Shown here piece after piece: positions 8,321-16,974 of a stretch of DNA of 64,000 nucleotides. This stretch comes from Actinomadura coerulea (GTDB taxonomy: Bacteria; Actinomycetota; Actinomycetes; Streptosporangiales; Streptosporangiaceae). The DNA is taken from positions 5,828,001-5,892,000 of the forward strand of contig NZ_JACHMQ010000001.1 of the NCBI RefSeq assembly GCF_014208105.1, written 5' to 3'. The notes under the pieces are model-generated. The model ran no database searches and was not told the DNA's origin. It saw nothing but the letters and a program-made list of their open reading frames with translations. The translations under genes were made by a program, and so were the position numbers. The number at the start of each line of letters is the position of its first letter. Within the stretch, counting starts at the first letter, position 1.

Positions 8321-9775
8321 TCAGCCGGCGGCTTCGACGGCCCAGCCCTGGGCCGCCATGCCCGCGAAGGAGGACGGCTTCAGCGTCACCGGTTTCAGAC
8401 CCGACCAGCTCGCCTGCAGGTAGTAGCCGTCGCCGTTGGCCAGCCGGTAGACCGACGGCGCGAACCGCACGAGCTTCCAGACCTGGTTCGGGCCTCCGCA
8501 GGGGGCCGTGACCACCGAGTACTCGCTGCCGCCTTCCCACGGGACGCCCGCCGCGGGCGTCCCGCGGCTCAGGCATCGGCCGGTGGAGCTGCTCGTCAGC
8601 GTGAAGCCTCCGCCGGTGTTCTTGCGCTTCCATCCGGTCGCCTGGTCGGTGCAGGGGCGCTGCACGACCGACGTCCCGCTGGGTGCCAGGCACGATTGGA
8701 GCGTCGTGTTCCGCACGTGGAAGGGCGCCCCGGAAGCCGCACCGTCGCCGCCGCCCCCCGGGACCCGGCCGCCGCCTCCGGGGGAGCGGGAGCCGACGGT
8801 GTAGTCGGGCTGGGCGACGTCCGCCGGCGCCGAACTCGCCGGGGTGGGCGTCGCGGGAGGCGGGGCGGCGTGCGGGCTCTCGCCCGGACCGCCGCCGACC
8901 GTGGTGGACAGGATGATCGCGATGCCGGTGGCGACGCCGCCGGCCACCGCGGCCGGGAGGGTCCAGCCGGGCAGGGACGCCGCCGGGGCGAGCGGTCCGA
9001 GCGGGCCGAGCGACGTCGACGGCGCCCCCAGCAGGACGGCGCCGACCGGCAGGGCGCGCCGCAGCCGCCCGTTCAGGTCGGCCATCTCCCTGGAGGCCCT
9101 TCCGCACTCCTCGCAGGACTCCAGGTGCCGGCGCAGGGCACGGCTGCGGCGGCGGCCGGGGCGGCGGACGCTCGCGGCGAGCTGGGCGGTGAACTCCGCG
9201 CACTCCGGACGTCCCCCGGAGCCGGCGACGAGGAAGGCCTGCCGGAGCCCTTCGCGCGCCCGGAACGCGAGCTGGGAGACCGCGCCCTTCTCCATGCCGA
9301 GCAGCTCCGCGACCTGCCCGACGGGCTCCTCCTCGACGACCGTGTACCAGAGGACGGTCTGCCAGCGTTCGGGCAGCGACCGGAAGGCGCGGACGAGCGC
9401 GTCGAGCTCGTCGACGTCCGGCGGCTCGTCCTCGGAGTCCGACGCCCACTCGGCGACCTCGTCGGTCACGACGGTGCGGCGGGCGCCGCGCGCCCAGTCG
9501 GTGGCCGTGTTCCGCACGACGGTGTAGAGGTAGGGCCTGCAGGCGTCGCGGGGCCCACCGCCCTGGCGCATCGCCGCGAACGTGCGGGTGAACGCCTCGC
9601 TGGTCAGGTCCTCGGCGAGGTGCTGGTCGCGGACCAGTCCGCGCGCGTACCGCAGGACCGCCGTGTGGTGGCGCCGGAACAGCTCGTCAGAGGCCTCGTC
9701 GTCGCCTTCCGCGGCGGCCGCCAGAAGGTCGGCGTCCGGCCGCGTTCCCACGCCCGCTACCACCACGCCATCCAA
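8321..9775 (-). CDS. ECF sigma factor fused to zinc-finger, membrane segment and ricin-type lectin domain
   Basis: This 484-residue protein joins parts that are usually separate. Residues 15-90 are sigma region 2 (RYARGLVRDQHLAEDLTSEA). Residues 125-180 are sigma region 4 (FRSLPERWQTVLWY, VGQVAELLGMEKGAVSQLAF). A zinc-finger-like HLESCEECGRA follows at about 220, as in ZAS anti-sigma factors. A Gly/Ala/Val-rich membrane segment lies near 265-290, then a Pro/Gly linker. The C-terminal 150 residues carry QxW-type lectin repeats with paired Cys (CLAPSGTSVVQRPC, CLSRGTP, PNQVWKLV). The topology implies a membrane-tethered sigma factor with an outside sugar-binding domain. Release would need proteolysis, which is inferred. 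Confidence 0.85.
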   Translation of the reverse strand: MDGVVVAGVGTRPDADLLAAAAEGDDEASDELFRRHHTAVLRYARGLVRDQHLAEDLTSEAFTRTFAAMRQGGGPRDACRPYLYTVVRNTATDWARGARRTVVTDEVAEWASDSEDEPPDVDELDALVRAFRSLPERWQTVLWYTVVEEEPVGQVAELLGMEKGAVSQLAFRAREGLRQAFLVAGSGGRPECAEFTAQLAASVRRPGRRRSRALRRHLESCEECGRASREMADLNGRLRRALPVGAVLLGAPSTSLGPLGPLAPAASLPGWTLPAAVAGGVATGIAIILSTTVGGGPGESPHAAPPPATPTPASSAPADVAQPDYTVGSRSPGGGGRVPGGGGDGAASGAPFHVRNTTLQSCLAPSGTSVVQRPCTDQATGWKRKNTGGGFTLTSSSTGRCLSRGTPAAGVPWEGGSEYSVVTAPCGGPNQVWKLVRFAPSVYRLANGDGYYLQASWSGLKPVTLKPSSFAGMAAQGWAVEAAG

Positions 9776-9902
9776 CCCAAGGCACGCATCTCACCACAAC
9801 CTTCGAAGGTCGCTTGCTCACCGAAGGAGTAGACACCTCCCCGGCGTCCGGATTACGGGGATTTGTAGGCAATCTTAAAAAGACATACCTGTTCTCCAGT
9901 GT

Positions 9903-9908
9903 TAGGGT
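9903..9908 (+). promoter_or_regulatory. Candidate -10 element giving a leaderless SDR transcript
   Basis: TAGGGT ends 6 bases before the ATG at 9915 and no ribosome-binding site is present. This spacing matches the actinobacterial leaderless pattern, in which transcription starts at or next to the start codon. It is preceded by an AT-rich stretch (about 9855-9895) that is unusual in this neighbourhood. Confidence 0.45.
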
Positions 9909-9914
9909 CACCGC

Positions 9915-10796
9915 ATGATCCTCGACTCGTCCCGCTGGACGGCGACCCTCGCCGGACGGCGCGTGCTGATCACCGGCGCGGCGCGGGGCATCGGCGCGGC
10001 GCTCGCCGCCCGGCTGCACGAGCGCGGCGCGCGCGTGGCGCTCGCCGGCCTGGAGCCCGACCTCCTCTCCGACGTCGCGGCCGGGTGCGGGACGGCGCCC
10101 TGGTGGACGTGCGACGTGACCGACCGCGGCACGGTCGAGGATGTCGTCGAGCGTGCCGTCCAGGAGCTGGGCGGCCTGGACGTGGTCGTCGCCAACGCGG
10201 GCGTGGCCGCGCAGATGCCGGTCATAGGCGGCGACCCGTCCGTCATGGAGCAGAGCCTGCGGGTGAACGTCCTGGGCGTCTACAACACGCTCCGCGCCGC
10301 CGGCCCCCACCTCAGCCATGAACGCGGCTACGCGCTGGCCGTGTCGTCCCTGGCCGCGGCCGTCAACGCGCCCCTGCTGGGCGCCTACAGCGCGTCCAAG
10401 GCCGCCGTCGAGGCGCTGGGCAACACGCTGCGGGCCGAACTGCGCCCCTGGGGCGCGAAGGCCGGCGTCGCGTACTTCGCCGAGCTCGACACCGACATGA
10501 CGCGCCGCGGGTTCGGCACCGAGGCCGCGTCCGCCCTGATGGACGCGTCGCCCCGGACCGGCCTGGCCTTCGGCGTCGCGCCGCTCAAGGTGGGGATCGA
10601 CGCGCTGGAGCGGGGGGTCGCCCGCCGTTCCAGGCGGATCGTCGCCCCCTGGTGGGTGGGCGCCGTCCTGCCGGTCCGGATGGCCGTGCAGCCGGTCGCC
10701 GACCACCTCGTCCAGCGCGGGCTGCGCGACATCCTGGAGATCGCCAGGAGCGAGCGGGTGGAGCTGACGACGCCGCAGCCCGACCCCGGGCGGTGA
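9915..10796 (+). CDS. Short-chain dehydrogenase/reductase
   Basis: This is a 293-residue classical SDR. The Rossmann motif TGAARGIG is at residues 20-27, the NAG motif at ANAGVA, the catalytic Ser in AVSSLAAA, and the YxxxK pair in YSASK. It is an NAD(P)H-dependent alcohol or ketone oxidoreductase of unknown substrate. The last four bases overlap the GTG start of the next gene (GTGA), so the two are translationally coupled. A carboxymuconolactone-decarboxylase-like protein and a secreted esterase follow. The TetR gene beyond them runs convergently and may control the group. Confidence 0.9.
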   Translation: MILDSSRWTATLAGRRVLITGAARGIGAALAARLHERGARVALAGLEPDLLSDVAAGCGTAPWWTCDVTDRGTVEDVVERAVQELGGLDVVVANAGVAAQMPVIGGDPSVMEQSLRVNVLGVYNTLRAAGPHLSHERGYALAVSSLAAAVNAPLLGAYSASKAAVEALGNTLRAELRPWGAKAGVAYFAELDTDMTRRGFGTEAASALMDASPRTGLAFGVAPLKVGIDALERGVARRSRRIVAPWWVGAVLPVRMAVQPVADHLVQRGLRDILEIARSERVELTTPQPDPGR

Positions 10797-11350
10797 CGGC
10801 GCCCCGCGCCACTCCCGGCGGGATCCGCGAGGTGGGGGTGGTCAACTGGCTCGCCTGCCGCGCCGCGGGCCGGGCCGCCGGGACCGGGCCGCCGAACCTG
10901 TTCCTGACGCTGGCGCGCCGCCGCGGGCTGTTCCGCGGCTGGCTGTGGTTCGCCGGACGGCTCATGCCCGGCGGCACCCTCCCGCGCCGGGACACCGAAC
11001 TGGTCATCCTGCGCGTCGCGCACCTGCGCGACTGCCGCTACGAGTTCGGCCACCACGTCCGGCTCGCGCGCCGCGCGGGCGTGCGCGAGCCGGACGTGGC
11101 GCGCCTCAGGGCGGGCCCGGACGCCGACGGGTGGACGCCCCGCGAGCGGGCGATCCTCACCGCCGCCGACCGCCTCCACGCCGAGCAGGACCTGGACGAC
11201 GAGACCTGGACGCGGCTGCGCGCCCACCTCTCCGAGGCCGAGTGCGTCGAGCTGACCATGCTCGCCGCCCACTACGAGATGCTCGCGACCGTCATCACCG
11301 CGCTGCGCGTCCAGCCCGACCGGCCCCGCCGCCCCGCCGGAGGGCGCTGA
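10793..11350 (+). CDS. Carboxymuconolactone decarboxylase-like (AhpD-fold) protein
   Basis: This is a 185-residue helical protein. The CMD/AhpD core is around residues 60-85 (DTELVILRVAHLRDCRYEFG then HHVRLARRAGV). Peroxidatic AhpD proteins have a CxxC pair at this place. Here only one Cys is present, followed by YEFGHH, the pattern of the larger CMD subgroup of unknown activity. It may act with the upstream SDR, which it overlaps by 4 bases. The GTG at 10793 is chosen for that overlap. Peroxidase activity is unlikely without the second Cys. Confidence 0.8.
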   Translation: MTAPRATPGGIREVGVVNWLACRAAGRAAGTGPPNLFLTLARRRGLFRGWLWFAGRLMPGGTLPRRDTELVILRVAHLRDCRYEFGHHVRLARRAGVREPDVARLRAGPDADGWTPRERAILTAADRLHAEQDLDDETWTRLRAHLSEAECVELTMLAAHYEMLATVITALRVQPDRPRRPAGGR

Positions 11351-11373
11351 CCGGCACGTCCCAGGAGGTCCCC

Positions 11374-12726
11374 ATGCGCACCCGAGCCCTCGCCATCACC
11401 TTGGCCGTCGCCACGACCTCCACGGGACTGCCCGCCGCGGCCCACGCCGCCGGAGGGACGGTCCGCTTCACCGACTCCGGCGGCATCCACGTCGTGAAGG
11501 TGCGGCGCGTCGACGACCGCCAGTACGCGCTGCGCGTCAGCACGGCGGCGCTGGGACGGGCCGTGGACGTGCGCGTCCTGCTGCCGACCGGCTACGAGCG
11601 CCGCCCCGGCACCCGCTTCCCCGTCCTCTACCTGTTCCACGGGACGTCCGGGCGCGCGTCCGACTGGGTCGAGCGCGGCGACGCCGAGCGCACCACCGCC
11701 GGACGGCCGCTGATCACCGTCATGCCGGACGGCGGCTTCGACGGCAACGGCGGCGGCTGGTACACCGACTGGGCCGACCCGCGGACCAGGCTCGGACCGT
11801 CCAAGTGGGAGACCTTCCACGTCGCCCAGCTCATCCCCTGGATCGACCGGAACCTGCGCACCGTGCCACGGCGGGAGGGCCGAGCCGTCGCGGGCCTGTC
11901 GCAGGGCGGCTTCGGAGCGATGAGCTACGCCGCCCGCCACCCCGAACTGTTCGTGTCGGCCGCCTCGTTCTCGGGCGCGCCCGACATCGCCTACGACCCG
12001 GTCGTCTCCGTCGGCGCGACCGGAGTCGTCTCCTACGTCGCGGCCTCCGGCGACGGTGTCCACCCCGACGCGATCTTCGGCTCCAGGCTCGCGAACGCGG
12101 TCAACTGGCGCGGCCACGATCCGGCGACCCTCGCGCCCAACCTGCGCGGGATGCGGCTCGCGCTCCACACCGCCACCGGCGTGCCGGGGCCGCTCGACCC
12201 GCCCGTCCCCGATCCGGTCGCGATGGGCATCGAGGCCCTCACGCACGCCTCGACCGTCAGCTTCCACCGGCGGCTGGAGGCCCTGGAGATCCCCAGCCAC
12301 TACGACGACCACGTGCTCGGCACCCACATCTTCCCCTACTGGGCCCGCGACCTGCGGCGGCACATCGGCCCGTTGACGCGGACGTTCGCCGCCCCGCCGC
12401 GCCCACCCGCGAAGATCTCCTACCGGTCGGCCGACCCGGTCTGGTCGCAGTGGGGCTGGACGGTCTCGCTCAAGCGGCCGAAGGCCCAGGAGTTCAGCGA
12501 GCTCACCGACGCCTCCGCGACGGGGTTCGCCCTGCGCGCCTCCGGGACCGCCACCGTCACGACCCCCGCGTCCTACCGCCCCGGCGCCCGCGTCGTCGTC
12601 CGCGTGACGCGCGGGAGGACGCACATGCTCATCAGCACCGCCGCAGGGCCGTCCGGGCGGCTCACCCTCACGCTCCCGCCCGCGCGCGGCGCCGCGGTCA
12701 CGCTGGTCGGCGTCAGCCGTCCATGA
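11374..12726 (+). CDS. Secreted esterase (esterase D/antigen-85-like fold)
   Basis: This is a 450-residue protein with a clear signal peptide: MRTR, a hydrophobic stretch, and Ala-x-Ala sites near AAAHAAGG at residue 25. The alpha/beta-hydrolase domain of the putative esterase family has LFHGTSGRASDW as the oxyanion strand and GLSQGGFGAM as the Ser nucleophile elbow. A His lies in SHYDDHVLGTHIFPYW. The C-terminal 110 residues look like a separate beta domain. A strong AGGAGG site precedes the ATG. Substrate is unknown; mycolyl or acyl-ester cleavage outside the cell is a family-based guess. The 3' end overlaps the convergent TetR gene by 14 bases. Confidence 0.85.
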   Translation: MRTRALAITLAVATTSTGLPAAAHAAGGTVRFTDSGGIHVVKVRRVDDRQYALRVSTAALGRAVDVRVLLPTGYERRPGTRFPVLYLFHGTSGRASDWVERGDAERTTAGRPLITVMPDGGFDGNGGGWYTDWADPRTRLGPSKWETFHVAQLIPWIDRNLRTVPRREGRAVAGLSQGGFGAMSYAARHPELFVSAASFSGAPDIAYDPVVSVGATGVVSYVAASGDGVHPDAIFGSRLANAVNWRGHDPATLAPNLRGMRLALHTATGVPGPLDPPVPDPVAMGIEALTHASTVSFHRRLEALEIPSHYDDHVLGTHIFPYWARDLRRHIGPLTRTFAAPPRPPAKISYRSADPVWSQWGWTVSLKRPKAQEFSELTDASATGFALRASGTATVTTPASYRPGARVVVRVTRGRTHMLISTAAGPSGRLTLTLPPARGAAVTLVGVSRP

Positions 12727-13387
12727 CGCCCGAGCGCAGCAGGAGCCGCACGTGCTCGATGACCGGGGCCCTGATCGCGCGCAGCGCCTCCATGTCGCCC
12801 GCCGCCACGGCCGGAGTCACCATCGAGCTCACCGCCGCCACCACGACCTCGCAGGCGAACCGGCCGGCCTCGCCCGTCACGCCCATGAGGTCGGCGAGGC
12901 TCGCCGCCAGGCCGCGCTGGATGCGCGTACGCCGCCGGACGGCCTCCGGGCCCGCCGCGTACACCTCCACCAGGAACAGCCGCGCGTACGCGGGTTCTGC
13001 CGCCAGCGCCTCCAGATAGGCGGTCATGACGCGCTCGAACCGTTCGGCCGCGTCGCCCTCGCCCTGCGCCGGCCCCTGTCCGGGCGCGTCGCCCTCGCCC
13101 TGCATCGCCGCCTCCAACTGGAGGTACAGCAGCAGACCCGCCTGGTCGAAGGCGGCCATGAAGCAGTCGAGCTTGGACGAGAACAGCGCGTAGAAGCTCT
13201 GCCGGGAGACCCTGGCCCGCTTCAGGACGTCCTCCACGGACGTGCCGACGAACCCCTTCTCCGCCATCGCCTGCGCCATGGCGCCGCACAGGCGGTCACG
13301 GTGCACCCGCTCGACCTCCGAGCGCGACAGCGCGTGGCGCCCCCTCGGGAGGCGGCGCGGTGTGCCTCCGGACTCGGACGTCTGCAT
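12713..13387 (-). CDS. TetR-family transcriptional regulator
   Basis: This is a 224-residue repressor-type regulator. The helix-turn-helix lies at residues 35-75 (AQAMAEKGFVGTSVEDVLKR, then ARVSRQSFYALFSSK). The N-terminal tail of about 25 basic residues is long for the family. A loop in the ligand domain carries a near-duplicate GEGDAPGQ/GEGDAAER. It may control the SDR-esterase genes, which run toward it. I see no clear palindromic operator, so the target is uncertain. Confidence 0.88.
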   Translation of the reverse strand: MQTSESGGTPRRLPRGRHALSRSEVERVHRDRLCGAMAQAMAEKGFVGTSVEDVLKRARVSRQSFYALFSSKLDCFMAAFDQAGLLLYLQLEAAMQGEGDAPGQGPAQGEGDAAERFERVMTAYLEALAAEPAYARLFLVEVYAAGPEAVRRRTRIQRGLAASLADLMGVTGEAGRFACEVVVAAVSSMVTPAVAAGDMEALRAIRAPVIEHVRLLLRSGVMDG

Positions 13388-13570
13388 CCGCTCAGGTTAG
13401 GGCACAGGCGCTACCCTGCCCGGGCCATCCCGTAACGGGCGATGAGACCGGTGTGACGGCATTCACCCGGCGGTCCGTACACTGGGCGAACGGGATCACG
13501 GCCGCCCCCCGGGACGGATCACCCCTGGTCCCGCGTTTCGGCGCGCCGTGACCCTGCCTTCACGTACGCG

Positions 13571-13588
13571 GTGGGACGTACGTCACAC
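13571..13588 (+). promoter_or_regulatory. Candidate Crp-type palindrome upstream of crp
   Basis: The stretch GTGGGACGTACGTCACAC is an imperfect palindrome with GTG and CAC ends around ACGTACGT. It resembles the actinobacterial Crp half-sites (TGTGA/TCACA). It lies 31-48 bases before the crp start, a position suited to autoregulation. This is pattern-based only. Confidence 0.4.
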
Positions 13589-13618
13589 TAGGCAAGTAGG
13601 TGTTCGAGGAGGAATAGC

Positions 13619-14305
13619 GTGACCGATCGCGACGTGGACGTTCTGAGCAGAGCCCCGCTCTTCGAGGCTCTCGACGAGCAGGGTGCCAAGGCGCTGCGCG
13701 CCAACGTGACCGAGGTGCGTCTCGCCCGCGGACAGACGCTGTTCAACGAGGGCGAGACCGGGGACCGGCTCTACGTCGTCCTCGAAGGAAAGATCAAGCT
13801 GACCCGGACGGCGCCGGACGGGCGCGAGAACCTGCTGAGCGTGCTCGGCCCGAGCGAGATGTTCGGCGAGCTGTCGCTGTTCGACCCGCGCCCCCGCACC
13901 GCGAGCGCCATCGCGGTCACCGAGTGCCGCCTCGCCGGGCTCGGCCACGACGACCTGCGGCCCTGGCTCACCGGCCACCCCGAGGTCGCCGTGCAGCTGC
14001 TCCGCGCCCTCGCGCAGCGGCTCCGCAAGACCAACGACGTGATGGCCGACCTGGTCTTCACCGACGTGCCCGGGCGCGTCGCCAAGGCGCTGCTCGACCT
14101 CGCCGAGCGGTTCGGCCAGCCGTCGGAGGCGGGCCTGCACGTCCACCACGACCTCACCCAGGAGGAACTGGCACAGCTCGTCGGCGCGTCCCGCGAGACG
14201 GTCAACAAGGCCCTCGCCGACTTCGCCCAGCGCAACTGGCTGCGCATCGAGGCCCGCGCCGTCGTGATCCTCGACATCGAGCGCCTCCGCAAGCGCTCGA
14301 AGTAG
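13619..14305 (+). CDS. crp: Crp/Fnr-family cAMP-responsive regulator
   Basis: This is a 228-residue CRP-family regulator. The cyclic-nucleotide domain occupies residues 15-125, with the phosphate-binding cassette FGELSLFDPRPRTASA containing the conserved Glu, Arg and Ser-type contacts. The dimer helix follows (about 125-150). A winged helix-turn-helix lies at 170-210 (LTQEELAQLVGASRETVNKA). It closely fits the Rv3676 Crp type of actinobacteria and has the same neighbour, a metallo-beta-lactamase gene converging from the other strand. GAGGAGG precedes the GTG start by 7 bases. A Crp-like palindrome lies just upstream. Confidence 0.93.
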   Translation: MTDRDVDVLSRAPLFEALDEQGAKALRANVTEVRLARGQTLFNEGETGDRLYVVLEGKIKLTRTAPDGRENLLSVLGPSEMFGELSLFDPRPRTASAIAVTECRLAGLGHDDLRPWLTGHPEVAVQLLRALAQRLRKTNDVMADLVFTDVPGRVAKALLDLAERFGQPSEAGLHVHHDLTQEELAQLVGASRETVNKALADFAQRNWLRIEARAVVILDIERLRKRSK

Positions 14306-14315
14306 CGGAAGGGGG

Positions 14316-15107
14316 TCAGCCGGCCCCGCGCTCGGCGAGGTAGTCGAGCTGGGACTGGACCGACCACTCGGCCGCGGGCCACAGCGACCGGTCCACGTCG
14401 GCGTAGACGCGCTCGACGACCTCCCGGGCCGTGCGGGCGCCCGCGGCGACGGCCGCCTCGACCTGGGCGAGGCGCTCGCGGCGGTGGTCGATGTAGTGGT
14501 CGAGGACGGCGATCGGGTCGTCCAGCTTGGGCCCGTGACCGGGGAGGATCGTCGCGGCCCCCCGGTCGGCGGAGAACCGGCGGAGCCGGTCGAGCGAGCC
14601 GAGGTAGTCGCCGAGCCTCCCCTCCAGCACGGTCGTCCCGTACCCGAGGACGGTGTCGCCGGTGAGGACGGCGCCGTCGGCCGGAAGCCAGAACGTCAGC
14701 GAGTCGTCGCTGTGCCCCGGCGTCTCCATGATCCGAAGCTCCAGACCGCCCGTGGTGACGACGTCGCCCTCCGCGAGGCCCTCGTCGCCGAGCCGGTGCC
14801 GGGGGTCCAGCGCCCGGACCCCGACCCCGCCGCCCGCCATCTTCGCGAACTTCCCGGCGCCCGCCGAGTGGTCGGGGTGCCCGTGCGTGAGCAGGACGAG
14901 ACCGACCCGCCGCCCCTGCGCCTCCACCGTCTCCAGGACGCGCCGCAGGTGCACGCCGTCCTTCGGGCCGGGGTCGACGACGACGGCCTCGGCGGCGCCC
15001 GGCTCGGCGATGATCCAGGTGTTGGTGCCGTCGAGGGTCATGGCGGACGGGTTCGGGGCGAGCACGCAGGTCGCCCGTTCGGTACCCATCCCGTCGATCT
15101 CCGTCAT
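14316..15107 (-). CDS. Metallo-beta-lactamase-fold hydrolase (Rv3677c-type)
   Basis: This is a 263-residue MBL-fold protein. The metal motif is THGHPDHSAG (HxHxDH); later ligands are in TPGHSDDS, LTGDTVLG and LPGHGP. The C-terminal helix region (HRRERLAQVEAAVAAGARTA) matches the LACTB2/glyoxalase-II-like group, which acts as hydrolase or nuclease; the true substrate is not clear. ATG at 15107 is used; ATG at 15086 has better spacing from GGAG and is also possible. It converges with crp, as in M. tuberculosis. The 137 bases between this gene and the upstream NUDIX gene hold only a short basic reading frame. Confidence 0.88.
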   Translation of the reverse strand: MTEIDGMGTERATCVLAPNPSAMTLDGTNTWIIAEPGAAEAVVVDPGPKDGVHLRRVLETVEAQGRRVGLVLLTHGHPDHSAGAGKFAKMAGGGVGVRALDPRHRLGDEGLAEGDVVTTGGLELRIMETPGHSDDSLTFWLPADGAVLTGDTVLGYGTTVLEGRLGDYLGSLDRLRRFSADRGAATILPGHGPKLDDPIAVLDHYIDHRRERLAQVEAAVAAGARTAREVVERVYADVDRSLWPAAEWSVQSQLDYLAERGAG

Positions 15108-15244
15108 GTCTCCCATCCTGCCCGAGGCGCGATCGGGGTGGCGGGCCGGGTTCCAGCCGAGGCGCTCCAGCCGCCGGAGCGCGGACGTGCCCGCCAGCCG
15201 CCACAGGACGGCCTGGCCCCGCGGCACCCGGCGGGCCACCTTCC

Positions 15245-16117
15245 TCAGCCCCCCGGGTAGTGCCGCGCGACGCCCTCGGGCAGGACGAGGTAGGCGTCCC
15301 CGTCGATGATCTCGGCGACCGGCTCCTGTACGACGATCTCCCGTCGCGCGGCCAGCACGTCGGCCACCGTGGCGAACCCGGCGAGCTCGGCCAGCGTCGC
15401 GACCGTCGGCGGAAGCATCATCCACTCGCCGCGCGCGGCCCGCTCGGCCGCCTCCGCCGGGCTCACCCAGGCGACCTGGTCGGCCTCGGTGCTGACGTCC
15501 CTGGCCCGCTGGCCCGCCGGCATCGCGGCGACGAAGAACCTGGTGTCGTAGCGCCTGCGCTCGATCTTCGGAGTGATCCAGTGGGCCCACGGGCGCAGCA
15601 GGTCGGACCGCAGCACGAGGCCGCGGCGGTGGAGGAACCCCCCGAACGACTGGGAGCGGTCCAGCAGCGCCTGCCGGTCGGCCTCCCAGTCGTCGCCGCG
15701 CGTGTCGTCCACGACCGTCTCCCCGGTCGGGCCGGCGAGCAGCACGAGCGTCTCCTCGAACGTCTCCCGGACCGCCGCGCAGACCAACTCGCGGGCCAGC
15801 GTCTCGTCGGCGCCGAACGCCTCGCCCCACTCGGCGGGGGACGGCCCGGACCACGCCAGCGCCGCCTCCCCGTCGCGCGGGTCGACCGAGCCGCCGGGGA
15901 ACACGTAGGCGCCGGGCGCGAACGCCATCGACCGGACGCGGCGCAGCATGAACGCCTGGAGCCCGTGCTCGTCGTGGTCGCGCAGCACGACCACGGTCGC
16001 CGCGTCCTTGGCGGGCACCGGCTCGGTCCGGCCTTCCAGGATGTCCTCGACCTGCCCCCGGAACGACTCGGGCAGCTTGAGTCCGTTGGTGATCCCCATG
16101 GCGGGCCATTCGGACAT
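15245..16117 (-). CDS. NUDIX hydrolase with split Nudix box (NUDT19-like)
   Basis: This is a 290-residue NUDIX hydrolase. The box is interrupted: GGSVDPRDGEAALAW is followed by about 35 extra residues before AAVRETFEETLVLLAG. That split is typical of the NUDT19/RP2p-like subgroup, which hydrolyses CoA derivatives. The residues needed for metal binding (RETFEET) are intact. The domain fold is otherwise standard, with the N-terminal strand ATVVVLRDH. It lies between the MBL gene and ridA on the same strand, with gaps of 30-140 bases. Confidence 0.85.
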   Translation of the reverse strand: MSEWPAMGITNGLKLPESFRGQVEDILEGRTEPVPAKDAATVVVLRDHDEHGLQAFMLRRVRSMAFAPGAYVFPGGSVDPRDGEAALAWSGPSPAEWGEAFGADETLARELVCAAVRETFEETLVLLAGPTGETVVDDTRGDDWEADRQALLDRSQSFGGFLHRRGLVLRSDLLRPWAHWITPKIERRRYDTRFFVAAMPAGQRARDVSTEADQVAWVSPAEAAERAARGEWMMLPPTVATLAELAGFATVADVLAARREIVVQEPVAEIIDGDAYLVLPEGVARHYPGG

Positions 16118-16147
16118 ACCGAATGGCGTTCCGTCAAGCCCGAGGCC

Positions 16148-16609
16148 TCACGCCACCTCGGCGATCAGCTCCACCTCGACCGGCACGTCCCGCGGCAGCA
16201 CGGCGACGCCGACGGCGCTGCGCGCGTGCCTGCCCGCGTCCCCGAACACCTCGGCCAGCAGGTCGCTCGCCCCGTTGACCACCTGCGGCTGGCCGTGGAA
16301 GTCCGGCGCGCTGGCGACGAACCCGACGACCTTCACGATCCGCACGATCCGCGACAGCTCGCCGACCTCCGCCTTCAGCGCCGCGATCGCGTTCAGCGCG
16401 CAGATCCGCGCCTGCCGGGCCGCCTCCTCCGCGCTGACCTCCGCGCCCACCTTCCCGGTGGCGCCCAGCTCGCCCTTGACCAGGGGGATCTGGCCGGCGG
16501 TGTAGACGAGCGACCCCGTCCGCGCCGTCGGCACGTAGGACGCGACCGGCGGGACGACCTCCGGCAGTTCGATTCCGAGCTCGCGGATCCGCTCTTCAGG
16601 CGTGCTCAT
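16148..16609 (-). CDS. ridA: RidA/YjgF-family deaminase (Rv3678c-type)
   Basis: This is a 153-residue RidA-family protein. These trimeric enzymes hydrolyse reactive enamine/imine intermediates released by PLP enzymes. Family features are VYTAGQIPLVKGELG, ICALNAIAALKAEVG, and the C-terminal AVGVAVLPRDVPVEVELIAE. In place of the Arg of canonical RidA, the VARLPRxxxVE-like region reads AVLPRDVPVE, so the key Arg appears retained. ATG at 16609 is chosen because GAGGAGG lies 7 bases before it. It is preceded by the small DUF4177 gene, as in mycobacteria. Confidence 0.9.
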   Translation of the reverse strand: MSTPEERIRELGIELPEVVPPVASYVPTARTGSLVYTAGQIPLVKGELGATGKVGAEVSAEEAARQARICALNAIAALKAEVGELSRIVRIVKVVGFVASAPDFHGQPQVVNGASDLLAEVFGDAGRHARSAVGVAVLPRDVPVEVELIAEVA

Positions 16610-16665
16610 CGCCATTCCTCCTCGTTGAGGTCCGTTACGACGGGGCTGTTACGGCAGGGTCGCCG

Positions 16666-16821
16666 CTACTGGACCTCGCGCTTGAAGTAGGCGACGAGGT
16701 TCTCGGGGTTCGGCCCCGGCATGACGGTCACGAGCTCCCACCCGTCCTGGCCCCAGTTGTCGAGGATCTGCTTGGTCGCGTGCACCAGCAGCGGAACGGT
16801 CGCGTACTCCCACTTCTTCAT
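16666..16821 (-). CDS. Small DUF4177 protein (Rv3678A-type)
   Basis: This is a 51-residue protein starting MKKWEYATVPLLVHATKQIL and ending in NLVAYFKREVQ, with the DUF4177 core DNWGQDGWELVTVMP. It is too short for many gene callers, but its sequence and position before ridA match the small protein in the equivalent mycobacterial slot. No function is known to me. There is no obvious ribosome site upstream; AGGGC lies near, and the start may be leaderless. Confidence 0.85.
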   Translation of the reverse strand: MKKWEYATVPLLVHATKQILDNWGQDGWELVTVMPGPNPENLVAYFKREVQ

Positions 16822-16974
16822 GGCCCTCACCCTAGCGATCGCCATACCCGGACCCGCTCGAACCCGCCCCGGTGCGCTGACGGACCGGCACGGTGACGGT
16901 CAGCGGGTGGTGCGGGCTTGGTCAGGGCGGGTCGCGAATCTCTTGTTCGACGGCAACGACGAACGGAGAGAACG

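Noticed and set aside
14316..16109. Single 597-codon minus-strand frame joining MBL and NUDIX
   Set aside because: The N-terminal 300 codons are out of frame with the NUDIX gene and have no motif; only the MBL part from about 15107 is real.
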